Origin: Brevibacterium antiquum
GTDB taxonomy: Bacteria; Actinomycetota; Actinomycetes; Actinomycetales; Brevibacteriaceae
Assembly: GCF_016107655.1 (NCBI RefSeq)
Contig: NZ_JABASX010000009.1
Span: forward strand, 1-64,000
DNA: 64,000 nucleotides
Reading direction: 5' to 3'
In this document: piece after piece, positions 35,910-45,672 of the stretch
Numbering within the stretch: the first letter of the stretch is position 1
Layout: each line of letters starts with the position of its first letter
The notes under the pieces: generated by a model
What the model was told of the DNA's origin: nothing
Database searches by the model: none
Seen by the model: the letters and a program-made list of their open reading frames with translations, nothing else
Position numbers and translations under genes: made by a program

Positions 35910-36917
35910 ATGCGCCCAGTCCTCTCAGAGCAATACCTTGAGTTGGTCAATGCCCTTCAGATCGCGCCCCGCGCGTCTTGGATACGCCTGGCCGACATCC
36001 TCGGCAGCAAACCGGTGACTTTGTCTCGCCGGTGGGAAGAACTGCGAGCTCGCGGTCAGGCATGGGTAACGGCGATGACCTCAGGGGCTGTGAGGAACTC
36101 GGCGATCGCTTTCGTAGAAGTCGACTGTGCGATGAGTCAGCAGGAGAAGTTAGGGCGTAAATTCGTCAGCACCCCAGCGATCGCTTCGGTAGAGCGTCTC
36201 ACTCAGGGTCCCAACTTCGGGCTCACTGTCGTCGCCGATAGTCTGGAAGCGATGACGATGGGCCCGCTGGATTCGTTTGCCGAATCCCCGGGGATCAACA
36301 GTGTCCAGACCTCGGCATGCATAGCCATGCACCACGGAGCTCATAGGTGGCGACTCGAGCACCTCGATAAGGGCCAGATCGAGGCTCTGAAGACGATTAA
36401 CACAGAGATGACCGAAACCGACCCATCGATTACGCTCGATCCCGCGGCTAGCCAGATCGTACGCATGCTCCAGCTTGATGGTCGCTGCAGCGCGGCGGAC
36501 ATCGCCCGTGAACTTAATCTATCTCCTGCAACTGCACGCAGACGCCTCGACAAGGTGCTCCACAGTGAGGTGATAGCCCTACGTACGGAGATCGCTCAGT
36601 CTCAGTCGGGATGGCCAGTGAATGTGCAGTGGTTTGCACGTCTGCCGGCAAGTGAGCATTCTACTGCGGCTGCTCGCCTGGCTGAGCTCAATCCACGCAT
36701 GATTGCCTCGTGCACTGGACAATCGAACATCCTCATCACGTTTTGGCTACGGTCCCTGCATGATGTTCTCACCGTGGAGCAGAGGATCGAAAAGGCGGTG
36801 CCTGCGATCAATATCGATCACAGTGCTGTACTTATCAATGGACTGAAACGTCAGGGGTGGGTACTTAACTCTGATGGCACCACAACCGGTGAGTTCATAG
36901 CGGATACCGGTCAATGA
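35910..36917 (+). CDS. Lrp/AsnC family regulator, tandem-domain form
   Basis: A 335-aa regulator, twice the usual Lrp length. An N-terminal helix-turn-helix (LADILGSKPVTLSRRWEEL) is followed by an RAM-like part, then a second helix-turn-helix (ARELNLSPATARRRLDKV) and another RAM-like part. Such double proteins occur in actinobacteria. It sits between two divergent catabolic operons and probably controls one or both in response to an amino acid. The promoter region is strongly A/T-rich. Confidence 0.82.
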   Translation: MRPVLSEQYLELVNALQIAPRASWIRLADILGSKPVTLSRRWEELRARGQAWVTAMTSGAVRNSAIAFVEVDCAMSQQEKLGRKFVSTPAIASVERLTQGPNFGLTVVADSLEAMTMGPLDSFAESPGINSVQTSACIAMHHGAHRWRLEHLDKGQIEALKTINTEMTETDPSITLDPAASQIVRMLQLDGRCSAADIARELNLSPATARRRLDKVLHSEVIALRTEIAQSQSGWPVNVQWFARLPASEHSTAAARLAELNPRMIASCTGQSNILITFWLRSLHDVLTVEQRIEKAVPAINIDHSAVLINGLKRQGWVLNSDGTTTGEFIADTGQ

Positions 36918-37494
36918 TCGACTAAATGATTGCGCCTAGAACTCAATATTGAGGTCGACTTTCTGCTCGTGAATGTATCCATGCCGGTGGATATTTAGAT
37001 GAAGACATGGCCTAATGCGATGGTTCAGGTGATGAATAGTCGACCTCGGGCGAGCCTTCCAATGTTGCTGAACAGTGCCTATTGCAGAGCTACGGAGCTC
37101 ATCCTGGCAATACATATTCAGGGCAACGGAATTCTAGCGGAGCGAATTCAGGCGGCAGATTGTTGCGCGCGGACATGTGCTAATAACGGCCGGTGGATAC
37201 GTGTGTGCCTCGATAGCAGGTCAGATATTCGCGATGCTTGCAGTTACCAGTCCGAGTGGTGCCTGGAGTAGTTCCAGTGCTGCGGGTGATTCATTCCACG
37301 AGACTGAGGTCGGAATGAGTGTGGCGGCACTGCCGCCACTGCATGTCGGTATGCCGTTACGGTATGGATAGACGATTGAAAAAGTATTTGAAGTAATGTT
37401 TCGACTGAACCTAACGTGGGATAGAACACATCGACGTGTGTGGATTCCAGTCCATTTCCAAGCGTCGTGAATTTCGCGATGGAGGGCAGCAACA
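36918..37494. other. Intergenic region between Lrp-type gene and second operon
   Basis: 577 bp without a recognisable gene. CTCAATATTGAG at 36942-36953 is a perfect 12-bp palindrome just after the Lrp-type stop. Small open frames such as 37177-37371 show no family match and may be decayed sequence. The right end carries the GGAGGG ribosome binding site and presumably the promoter of the plus-strand operon. Confidence 0.5.
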
Positions 37495-39156
37495 GTGAAG
37501 ATCGACAGCTTCTGGCACGGTAACTTTTGGACGGGAAACCCGCAGAAACCGCAAGCACGAACCCTTGCAGTTCACCGTGGACGAATCGTCGCCGTCGACG
37601 ACGTCGACGGTCTGAGGCCCAGTGACGAATACGACCTCGGCGAAGATATCGTCATTCCCGGACTCCATGATGCCCATCACCATACGACAGCTGTCGGGGA
37701 ACAGCTGGCAATGATCGACCTCAGATACCCGAACGTGACAACTCTCGACGGCCTTTACCAGGCAATTCGTGAACGTGCCTCAAAGTTGCCGGTCGATGCT
37801 TGGGTCAAGGCTGGAGGCTACGATCAAAACCGCCTTGGGGGCCATCCCACTGCTGAGGGGCTTGATCAGGCGGGGGGCGGCAGACCAATACTAGTCGAAC
37901 ACGTGTCGCACCACATGGTCGCAGCCAGCACTCGAGCCTTTGAGATCGCCGGCTACCCTCGCCGTGAAAACTTCCCGGACATTGACGGTGGGCGGGTGAT
38001 TCGCGACGAACACGGACTGCCAGCAGGTCTGCTGCAGGAAAATGCCGGAGGACCGATTCGCCTCGCGGCAGCAAAGGTGAGCAAGGAAGAAAGTCTGGAA
38101 CATCTTCGCCTCGCTTCCGAGCAGTCGGTAGCCTACGGTCTGACGAGCCTCACCGAACCCGGAATCGTCATCGGGGGTGCCTTGGGCATCAACGCTCCTA
38201 TTCTCGATGCCTACCAGACGGCGGTGGAGTCAGGCGTTCTCAAGCCTCGCATGACCATCATGCCCTTCCACCACGTCCTGCATGAGCTCGATCTCAACAG
38301 TGAAGGGCTGCAGACGCTGGACATGGGTGTGCGTACCGGGTTCGGCGACGACAGACTTCGCCTGGGCCCGGTGAAGATCATCTCCGATGGGTCCCTCATC
38401 GGCCGCTCCGCTGCGGTCCACGACTGCTTCTGCGCAGAACCGGACAACCGTGGGGTGATGGTTGTCGACCCGGCTGACCTCTCGGCTCTTGTTCCGGCAT
38501 ATGATCGCGCGGGCTGGAGTGTAGCCATCCACGCCATCGGCGATCGCGCCATCGACCATAGCCTCGATGCGATCGAGAGAGCTCGCCGTGACAACGCTTC
38601 TACGCGTCGGCATCGAATCGAACATTTCGCCATCGCCACTCAGGAACAGGTCGACCGGGCAGCTCGTCTTGAGGTGGTCCCGGTGCCGCAGGGAGTCTTC
38701 ATCTCCGAGTTCGGAGATGGCATTCTGGAGTCTCTGGGGAACCAGCGCGCAGCTGGGACATACCGGATGCGATCACTGCTCGATGCGGGCATCACAGTTC
38801 CGGGCTCGACCGATGCTCCGGTCTCCGACGCCAACCCATTCGTCTGCCTGCGTGATCTGGTCATCCGCAAGACCTCCTCGGGCTCGGATTTCGGTCCGCA
38901 GGAACGCGTGGCTGTCTCCGAAGCTGTCAGCGCCTACACTCATGGGTCGGCCTATGCTGTCGGTCAAGAGAGCGAATGCGGCACTCTCGAACTAGGCAAG
39001 CTGGCCGATTTCGTCCGGCTCAGCGACGACATCTTCCAGGTCGAATCTGAGCGCATCGGCGACATCGAAGCGACCGCCACTGTCATCGGCGGATCCCTTG
39101 CGTTCAATACCGATGACGTCACTACCCGCAGATCTACTGTCACCAAAGGACAATGA
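37495..39156 (+). CDS. YtcJ-like metal-dependent amidohydrolase
   Basis: A 553-aa amidohydrolase_3 enzyme. HDAHHH replaces the common HxHxH metal motif variant, then IHAIGDRAIDH, RIEHFAI and GSTDAPVSDANPF with the catalytic Asp. It begins with GTG at 37495, preceded by GGAGGG. It is the first gene of a plus-strand operon; its stop overlaps the start of a sodium/solute symporter gene, so import and hydrolysis are probably coupled. The substrate is unknown, probably an amide or lactam. Confidence 0.87.
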   Translation: MKIDSFWHGNFWTGNPQKPQARTLAVHRGRIVAVDDVDGLRPSDEYDLGEDIVIPGLHDAHHHTTAVGEQLAMIDLRYPNVTTLDGLYQAIRERASKLPVDAWVKAGGYDQNRLGGHPTAEGLDQAGGGRPILVEHVSHHMVAASTRAFEIAGYPRRENFPDIDGGRVIRDEHGLPAGLLQENAGGPIRLAAAKVSKEESLEHLRLASEQSVAYGLTSLTEPGIVIGGALGINAPILDAYQTAVESGVLKPRMTIMPFHHVLHELDLNSEGLQTLDMGVRTGFGDDRLRLGPVKIISDGSLIGRSAAVHDCFCAEPDNRGVMVVDPADLSALVPAYDRAGWSVAIHAIGDRAIDHSLDAIERARRDNASTRRHRIEHFAIATQEQVDRAARLEVVPVPQGVFISEFGDGILESLGNQRAAGTYRMRSLLDAGITVPGSTDAPVSDANPFVCLRDLVIRKTSSGSDFGPQERVAVSEAVSAYTHGSAYAVGQESECGTLELGKLADFVRLSDDIFQVESERIGDIEATATVIGGSLAFNTDDVTTRRSTVTKGQ

Positions 39157-40640
39157 TGTTCACAAGCTCCGAAAATTCCCTGTTGGCAATCATCCTGCTC
39201 GTCTATTTCATCTTCCTCATCGTCTTCGCCTACCTCGTCAACAGGGGAGTGAAAACCTATGAGGACTACAGTGTCGCCGGTCGCACCGTCGGCACGTTCC
39301 CGATGATCCTCACCCTTGTCGGCACCGCTATCGGCGGGTCCATTCTTCTGGGATACATCACCAACGGCTACACCTTGGGGATGGGCCAGATCTGGCTCGG
39401 CCTCGTTGCCGTCGTCCCCTCAATCCTCATCGTCGTCTTCCTGGCTAAACCCATCCGCAGGCTGGGCACCCGCTACAACATGATCACGCTCGGGGACTTC
39501 TCCGCACTCGTCTACGGTGAGAAGGCAAGAGTTCCTACCGCACTGAGTATGCTGTTCGCCTACTGTGCGATCACCGGCATGCAGTTCGTCGCGATTGCCT
39601 CCGTGCTCACGTTGACGACCGGGATCGACCTGACTCTGGGGATCACGATCAGCTGGGTGATGCTGACAATCAAAACGGTTCTCGGCGGACTGAAATCGGT
39701 CGTGTTCCAAGATGCGTTCCACGGCACGATTCAAACAGTCGGCATCTTCGTGCTCTTCGTCGTCGTCATCATCGTCTCGGGCGGATGGGACACGATCGAA
39801 GCCAACGCAGACAACCTCGATGCCCAAGCTGCTCTGAACTTCATGAACATCCCACCGAGTCAACTGGCGGTGCTGTTCCTGACCATCGGTGCCTATCAGT
39901 TCGTCCGTCAGGACCTGTGGCAGCGTATTTGGGCTTCCCGCACACTCAAGGTTCTCCAGACCAGCTTCTGGGTCGCCATCGTCCTCCAGACTCTCCTCGG
40001 CACGGCCGTGGTGGTCCTCGGTGTCATGGCGAAGTTCGGTCTCAATATCGACAGCGCGGATCCGACGCTGATCTACTACGAAATCGTCGGCGAGGTCTTC
40101 CCCTTCTCCCTTGTCGTCGTCATGCTCATCGCGTTGCTGGCCACCGTCATCTCAACAGCGGACTCCTTCTTCCTCGCCGGCAGCTCCTCGATCGTCAACG
40201 ACATCATCCGACCACGGCTGAAGTCGCCGACTTCGACCACCCTTCTGCGGTGGAGCAAGATATCTGTTCTGATCACTTCGGTCATCGCCTATCTGATGGC
40301 CCTCTACATCCCCGAACTGATCGTCCTGTGGATTGTGGGAACTGCAATGCTCGTCTCCGGGCTGTTGGCACCGGTGATCATCGGCATGTTCTGGAAGGGC
40401 GTCAGCCGTCGTGCCGGAGTCGCGGCCATGTGGTCGGGCCTTGTCATCGCCGTCGCCTGGCAGATCTTGGGCCAACCCTGGGGATGGCATCCTGTCTTCG
40501 TCGGCTTGCCGATCTCTATCCTCGTTCTCGTCCTCGGATCCCTGTTCCTTCGGGACCCGACCCCATTGCCCCAGTCATGGTATCGCCACTCCCGTACGCT
40601 CGACGAAGAGGCCCCTGCAGAGGAGGAAATCCATGAGTGA
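39153..40640 (+). CDS. Sodium:solute symporter (SSS) family
   Basis: A 495-aa membrane protein with about 13 helices. YEDYSVAGRTVGTFPMI near residue 35 and the central GGLKSVVFQDAFHG are typical of the SSS family (proline, pantothenate and urea carriers), as is STADSFFLAGSS in the sodium-site helix. It overlaps the amidohydrolase upstream by 4 nt and the next amidohydrolase by 8 nt, so all three are translationally linked. Confidence 0.9.
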   Translation: MMFTSSENSLLAIILLVYFIFLIVFAYLVNRGVKTYEDYSVAGRTVGTFPMILTLVGTAIGGSILLGYITNGYTLGMGQIWLGLVAVVPSILIVVFLAKPIRRLGTRYNMITLGDFSALVYGEKARVPTALSMLFAYCAITGMQFVAIASVLTLTTGIDLTLGITISWVMLTIKTVLGGLKSVVFQDAFHGTIQTVGIFVLFVVVIIVSGGWDTIEANADNLDAQAALNFMNIPPSQLAVLFLTIGAYQFVRQDLWQRIWASRTLKVLQTSFWVAIVLQTLLGTAVVVLGVMAKFGLNIDSADPTLIYYEIVGEVFPFSLVVVMLIALLATVISTADSFFLAGSSSIVNDIIRPRLKSPTSTTLLRWSKISVLITSVIAYLMALYIPELIVLWIVGTAMLVSGLLAPVIIGMFWKGVSRRAGVAAMWSGLVIAVAWQILGQPWGWHPVFVGLPISILVLVLGSLFLRDPTPLPQSWYRHSRTLDEEAPAEEEIHE

Positions 40641-42276
40641 GCAGACTGTGCCGCAGGCTCCTGCCGAAATGATCATCCACTCAGCCCAGGTCGTGTCCAC
40701 TCGATCTGTCGAAGGTTCGGCCATCGACATCGAAAGGTGCGAAGCGTTTGCAGTCCGCGGCGGCAAGATCGTCGCGTTGGGCACGAACGCGGAGATCCTT
40801 GCGCTGCAGGGTGCTGAGACTGAGCTGGTCGATGCCAAGAACAGAACGGTGCTGCCTGGCTTCATCGAAAGTCATGTCCATCTCACTCAATTCGGAACGA
40901 ACCTCCTTGAGGTCGACTGTCGACCCAGTTCCACTCCTTCGGTGTCCGCGCTGGTCAAGGCGGTCACAGACGAAGCGAAGAAGACGCCGGCGGGGGAGTG
41001 GGTCCTCGGCTGGGGGTGGGACGAAAGCCGAATGGACAGTGGAGTGGCCCCAACGCGTTGGGACCTCGACGCTGCTGCTCCTGACCATCCTGTCTTCATC
41101 CGCCGTACCTGTGCCCATATGGCTGTGCTCAACACCCGGGCACTTGAACTTTCAGGCATTGACTCTGAGACTGTCGTTCCCAGCGGTGGAAGACTGGTCC
41201 GCGATGAGGATGGGAGTCTCACTGGCCTCGTTCAGGAAAGCGCACTCAACCTCGTCGACCTGCCGCAGAAGACGCCCGCGCAGCTTGCACGGGGAATCGA
41301 ACTGGCTCAGCAGCAGTTCTTCGCCCGCGGCATCACAACCATCCACGATATGGCCACGCAGGAAACTGACCTCGAAGCTTTGACAGCTCTCAGGGGGACC
41401 GGGTCTCTGCTGATTCGCGTACGTCCCTGGCTGTGGGCCCTCGACGGCAACGGATTCACCGGGATGCTCGATACAGCCGTGGAGCGCGGGTATGTTGCCG
41501 GTACCGGTGACGACCTCGTGCGGATTCAGGGAATGAAGTTCATGCTCGACGGCAGCATCGGCGGCAGAACAGCGGCAGTCGAAGAACCGTATGAGGGCTC
41601 GAATGAAACCGGTATCCTCATCCGCACTGCCGAGGAGGCGCTCCCTTTCGTCGCCTCAGCCCTGACTCACGGATTGCGGACTGCGATTCATGGGATCGGT
41701 GATCGCGCGGTGGCCACCGCAACCGAGGTGTACCGACAAGTGGCAGCAGCTCTGCCGGAGGCAGCCGGCATGCGCAATCGCATCGAACACTGTGCCCTGC
41801 CCTCATCCGAGGATCTGGCGACAATGCGATCTCTGGGAATCATCGCGGCCTCGTCAGTCGGGTTCCTCCGAGAACTCGGCGACAGCTATCTGGCCAACTT
41901 GGGACCTGAACGAATGGCTCGAGTGTACCCGCAACGAGACTTCGCCGACCACGACATCATCGCGCCGCCGAACTCAGATTGCCCCGTCACGGATGCCAAC
42001 CCCTGGCCCATCATCGACGCTGCAGTGCATCGTCGATCGCTCAGCAACCGAACCCTTGACACAGTGCAAAACATCTCGGTTCAACAGGCCCTCGACGGCT
42101 ACACCAGACAGGCGGCGATGGCCTCCTTCGAAGAAGGAATCATAGGATCATTGTGCCCGGGTGCGCTGGCTGACTTCATCATCGTCGATACCGATCCCAC
42201 GGCTGCGGACATTGACCTGCGAACCATTCGCACCGACGAAACCTTCGTTGGCGGCGTCAGAGTCCACAGTGTGTAG
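40633..42276 (+). CDS. YtcJ-like metal-dependent amidohydrolase
   Basis: A 547-aa amidohydrolase_3 enzyme: GFIESHVHLTQFG (metal motif), WGWDESRMDSG, the lysine-region GMKFMLDGSIGGRTA, IHGIGDRAV and a late PPNSDCPVTDANPW. It diverges from its operon neighbour at 37495-39156 and from the enzyme at 30296-31957, so the three probably take different substrates. The ATG at 40633 follows GGAGGA. The longer frame upstream lies inside the symporter gene and is rejected. Confidence 0.87.
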   Translation: MSEQTVPQAPAEMIIHSAQVVSTRSVEGSAIDIERCEAFAVRGGKIVALGTNAEILALQGAETELVDAKNRTVLPGFIESHVHLTQFGTNLLEVDCRPSSTPSVSALVKAVTDEAKKTPAGEWVLGWGWDESRMDSGVAPTRWDLDAAAPDHPVFIRRTCAHMAVLNTRALELSGIDSETVVPSGGRLVRDEDGSLTGLVQESALNLVDLPQKTPAQLARGIELAQQQFFARGITTIHDMATQETDLEALTALRGTGSLLIRVRPWLWALDGNGFTGMLDTAVERGYVAGTGDDLVRIQGMKFMLDGSIGGRTAAVEEPYEGSNETGILIRTAEEALPFVASALTHGLRTAIHGIGDRAVATATEVYRQVAAALPEAAGMRNRIEHCALPSSEDLATMRSLGIIAASSVGFLRELGDSYLANLGPERMARVYPQRDFADHDIIAPPNSDCPVTDANPWPIIDAAVHRRSLSNRTLDTVQNISVQQALDGYTRQAAMASFEEGIIGSLCPGALADFIIVDTDPTAADIDLRTIRTDETFVGGVRVHSV

Positions 42277-42295
42277 CCGGTGACGTGATGAGACG

Positions 42296-43219
42296 ATGAA
42301 CATCACCCGTCTGCGATACTTCCTCAGTGTCGTCGAAACTGGAACAATCACGCACGCGGCCGCCCAGATGCACATCGCCCAACCGGCGATGAGTCGACAG
42401 ATCAAGACCCTCGAGCGTGAACTCAAGCTCAAACTGTTCATCATCGAAGGCAACAGGCTTGTTCTCACTTCCGCCGGCAGACAGTTCGCGACCCTGGCCC
42501 GTGAGCTCCTCGCCAAGGTCGAGAGCACCAAACAAGCTGCAGCTGCCTTGCGGACCGGCCGAGTCGACGTGCTGACCATCGGTACGACGGTGTCATCAGC
42601 GCGCGGATTCCTCGCTGATTTCATTGCCTCCACCACGCCTGAAGATCCTGCTCTCGTCGTTCACACGGCCGAACATTACGCTCTCGAGCAGATGCTCGAT
42701 CGAGGTGCTGACCTCATCATATCGCCTGTCCCACCGACACGCGCCCTACGCAGCATCGCCATCGCTGCCATGCAGATCAGAGCTTGCTTCCCCCAGCACC
42801 ACCCGGCTGTACGTCCGGGTATGACTGAAATCGACATAGCTGATCTGTGTCGCTTCGACCTTGTCGTCCCTTCTGCCTCGAGCGTGAGCCGACGACAATT
42901 CGATGCTGCGGTGGTCGCACACGACCTGCGTCCCGGAATCACCGCCGAATGTGATGACGGCGCCTCCCTGCTCGGACTTGCCGCCAGCGGCCATGGAATC
43001 GGGATCAGCACCGAACCCGCTCCGACAGGCATGCATTCGTTGCCGATCACCGCCAACGGGAGGTCTCTGTCGATCACTCTCTTTTCCGCTTGGCGCCCCG
43101 AGCACTTCGCCAGCGAGACCATCACTGCACTCGTCCGCAGAGCTCAAGAATTCATCAACACGCGATATCCCCAACTCATGGCCAACGTCATGCCGGAAGG
43201 GCATACGAGCTGTCAATAA
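42296..43219 (+). CDS. LysR family transcriptional regulator
   Basis: A 307-aa regulator. The N-terminal winged helix is canonical (ITHAAAQMHIAQPAMSRQIKTLERELK), followed by a periplasmic-binding-like effector domain. It lies 19 nt after the second amidohydrolase in the same direction and about 70 nt before the ThDP enzyme. This embedded position is unusual for LysR proteins, which are more often divergent from their targets; it could control the ThDP gene or the whole operon. Confidence 0.9.
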   Translation: MNITRLRYFLSVVETGTITHAAAQMHIAQPAMSRQIKTLERELKLKLFIIEGNRLVLTSAGRQFATLARELLAKVESTKQAAAALRTGRVDVLTIGTTVSSARGFLADFIASTTPEDPALVVHTAEHYALEQMLDRGADLIISPVPPTRALRSIAIAAMQIRACFPQHHPAVRPGMTEIDIADLCRFDLVVPSASSVSRRQFDAAVVAHDLRPGITAECDDGASLLGLAASGHGIGISTEPAPTGMHSLPITANGRSLSITLFSAWRPEHFASETITALVRRAQEFINTRYPQLMANVMPEGHTSCQ

Positions 43220-43291
43220 GAGGCATTGGATTTCCGTGGTCGCTGCCAAGACGATGGAAAGAACTCATTAGGTCAACGCTCAGGAGCAGAC

Positions 43292-44941
43292 TTGTCAGAA
43301 GTAACCGCCGGCCATGCTGTTGTTCGTACTCTCGCAGCCCACGGCATCAACACCGTTTTCTCGGTCCCGGGAGAGAGCTTCCTCGAAGTTCTCGACGGCC
43401 TCTGCGACTCATCGATCAATAACGTCGTCTGCCGCCACGAAGGTGGTGCCAGCTATGCTGCAGAGGCGACCGGAAAGCTCGGCACTCTACCTGGAATCGC
43501 CATGGTGACACGCGGGCCAGGTGCCGCAAATGCGATGGTCGGCATCCATGCGGCCTACCAAGATGCCACGGCGATGATCCTGTTCATCGGCCTGATTCCG
43601 ATAGCAGACAGAGGCAGAGAGTCGTTCCAGGAATTCGACATCCAGGCTTGGTTCGGATCGACGACCAAAGCAGTATTCGTCCTCGAGGAAGCAAAACAGG
43701 CTTCAGCAATTGTTGCGAAAGCAATCAGCATCTCTCAGTCAGGTCGTCCCGGTCCTGTTGTCGTCGGACTTCCAGAAGACGTTCTCAGAGACCCTGCTGG
43801 TGAATCGATCTCTCCTCCCATACCAGCAGCGCTGGACTCACTCGCCGACGACGTCATCACTGAGCTCAGTGCACGACTGAACGATGCAGAGCGTCCGCTG
43901 TTCGTTCTCGGTGGCAGCTCCTGGACTCAGATGGGCTGTCAAGAACTAAGGTCTTGGCTGGAAATGCACAATATTCCAGCTGCGGTCGAATGGCGTGGTG
44001 AAGGCCTCATCGATTCCGACTCGTCGAGCTATGTCGGGTCGCTTGGCTATGGGCGGTCGGATTCAGTGGCCCGAGCGCTCGATCAGGCCGACCTTGTCGT
44101 CGTCGTCGGCACAGTGCTCGGCGACGTCAACACCGACGGCTACACCCTGCGTCAGGACCCTGCGCAGACGACGGTTGTCATCAATGCCGATCGTGAACTC
44201 CTCGGCCATGGGGCCGCTGTGAGCGCGCACGTTCCCCTGAACCCATCCACCTTCGTCGAGTGCCTGGATCGCTTGAACGTCACGCTTTCGAACGCAAGGT
44301 CATCGTGGTTTATGAGTCTGCGCCAGGCCTATCTGGACGACGCGGTGAGAACTCCACCTCCATCACGTGTCGGACGAGTCTCAATGACGCGCGCAATGAC
44401 TGCACTGTCGACCGAGCTCAACGACAATGCGGGGGTCAAAAAGATTGCACTCGCTTTGGGTGCGGGCAATCATACGGCCTGGGCAGCACCCTTCTTTGAC
44501 ACTCATCACTATGGATCACTGCTGTCGGTGCGCAACGGGTCAATGGGATACTCGATACCTGCCGCCCTTGCCGTCGGGCTAGCTGACCCCGAATGTCAGG
44601 CCGTGGCGATCTGTGGCGATGGGGAGTTCATGATGAATGCGAATGAACTCGCCACTGTAGCCCAACAGGGGTTGAGTCCGCTAATTATTGTTATGGACAA
44701 CGGGCAGTTCGGTACGATTCGTTCCCATCAAGAGCAGTGGCACCCTGGGCGTGTGTCTGGCACACAGATTGTCAATCCGCGCTTCACTCGGTACGTCGAG
44801 GCTGTCAATGGCCTCGGATTTGAAGTCAACGACGACGACCAACTGTCCGAGGTCATTCCAGTTGCTGTCGACTATGTGGCCCGAAATAGGGGCCCGGTTC
44901 TCATTCATCTAATCGTGGATTCTGATGTGCTTTTGCCCTGA
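43292..44941 (+). CDS. Thiamine diphosphate enzyme, acetolactate-synthase-like (paralogue)
   Basis: A 549-aa enzyme clearly paralogous to 15647-17302: shared VPGES, VTRGPGAANAM, YQDATA and RESFQEF stretches. The ThDP-activating Glu is at residue 50 (CRHEGGASY), and the diphosphate motif is GDGEFMMNANELA with VMDNGQFG. The best start is TTG 43292 with CAGGAG upstream; the longer frame has no ribosome binding site. Last gene of the plus-strand operon. Reaction unknown; probably decarboxylation or carboligation of a 2-keto acid from the amidohydrolase pathway. Confidence 0.84.
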   Translation: MSEVTAGHAVVRTLAAHGINTVFSVPGESFLEVLDGLCDSSINNVVCRHEGGASYAAEATGKLGTLPGIAMVTRGPGAANAMVGIHAAYQDATAMILFIGLIPIADRGRESFQEFDIQAWFGSTTKAVFVLEEAKQASAIVAKAISISQSGRPGPVVVGLPEDVLRDPAGESISPPIPAALDSLADDVITELSARLNDAERPLFVLGGSSWTQMGCQELRSWLEMHNIPAAVEWRGEGLIDSDSSSYVGSLGYGRSDSVARALDQADLVVVVGTVLGDVNTDGYTLRQDPAQTTVVINADRELLGHGAAVSAHVPLNPSTFVECLDRLNVTLSNARSSWFMSLRQAYLDDAVRTPPPSRVGRVSMTRAMTALSTELNDNAGVKKIALALGAGNHTAWAAPFFDTHHYGSLLSVRNGSMGYSIPAALAVGLADPECQAVAICGDGEFMMNANELATVAQQGLSPLIIVMDNGQFGTIRSHQEQWHPGRVSGTQIVNPRFTRYVEAVNGLGFEVNDDDQLSEVIPVAVDYVARNRGPVLIHLIVDSDVLLP

Positions 44942-44971
44942 ATTTCTTAGGCGTTTGTACTCCGCTGACGA

Positions 44972-45003
44972 GTGGCCCGTGAGGTGTCAAGATCATGGGC
45001 CAC
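44972..45003 (+). terminator. Probable terminator of the amidohydrolase/ThDP operon
   Basis: GTGGCCC-type arms form an 11-bp stem with one mismatch (44972-44982 with 44993-45003) and a 10-nt loop 30 nt after the ThDP gene stop. The downstream sequence has only two T, so efficiency is uncertain. Confidence 0.55.
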
Positions 45004-45601
45004 TTGCGCGACAGGCCTGCGGTGCGCGAGAGCTTCGATCGCCCGGCACAGGAATTGTCCGCTGATTGACCCCCAGCGTTGCCAGCACTCGGGATACACA
45101 TAGGTGCGGCCCCGGATTGCCAAAGTCAATGCGTTCGGCCTGCCAGGTGGATGCATGAGTTTGCGCATTCTAATGGGCCGGACGAGTCCGTGTTGCTCTC
45201 AGGCCGTGCAGGAACGATCCTCGTCAGTGATCGTGCGCAGATGGTGAGATACCTGCCGGTGTGGCGTTGGCTGATGGCGTTGAGCCAAGGCAGAGGTAGA
45301 TAAAGCTGTGCGACAGAGACCTGAAGTCGTGATGGAGTCGTGAGTTCCTGCACCACGATCCAGGGACCCTGAATCTTTTTGTCGCCATAGCTATCAGCAG
45401 GGTCCCACCACTCCATTTCTTCAAAAATCTGCCTACGTCTACCTCCGGGCATTGCATACAATCACTGGCTCTCGGCGATGATCATGATCGTCTCTTCCAT
45501 GGCGCCACCGTTGGCCTTCCATCTGTGTTCTCAGTGCTCCCGCGAGTCCCGGGAAACACATTGTCGCCCTAACCGTACGGAAGGCGATCAGACTCAACAA
45601 T

Positions 45602-45617
45602 TTTGCGTGCACGCAAA
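45602..45617. promoter_or_regulatory. 16-bp perfect palindrome upstream of acyltransferase gene
   Basis: TTTGCGTGCACGCAAA lies about 55 bp before the acyltransferase ATG, where an operator would be expected. It differs from the TetR-linked palindrome at 50497-50510, so the regulator is not obvious. Confidence 0.5.
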
Positions 45618-45672
45618 GTGAGTCTCGTCGGACCATTGAGATCACAGCGGACCAGTTGTTATTCTCCTCTGT

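Larger units (their letters stand above)
44942..45672. other. Intergenic region, about 730 bp, unrecognised small frames
   Basis: It contains a terminator-like hairpin (44972-45003) and a 16-bp palindrome (45602-45617). Overlapping small frames occur on both strands (for example minus 44947-45168 and 45126-45461, plus 45079-45303). The first contains VAQVAHDLDTSRAT, vaguely like a transposase helix-turn-helix, which could mean a decayed mobile element. I do not accept any of these as a gene. Confidence 0.5.

Noticed and set aside
44942..45672. Transposase remnant
   Set aside because: A single helix-turn-helix-like stretch in a small frame is not enough; no terminal repeats or catalytic motif seen.
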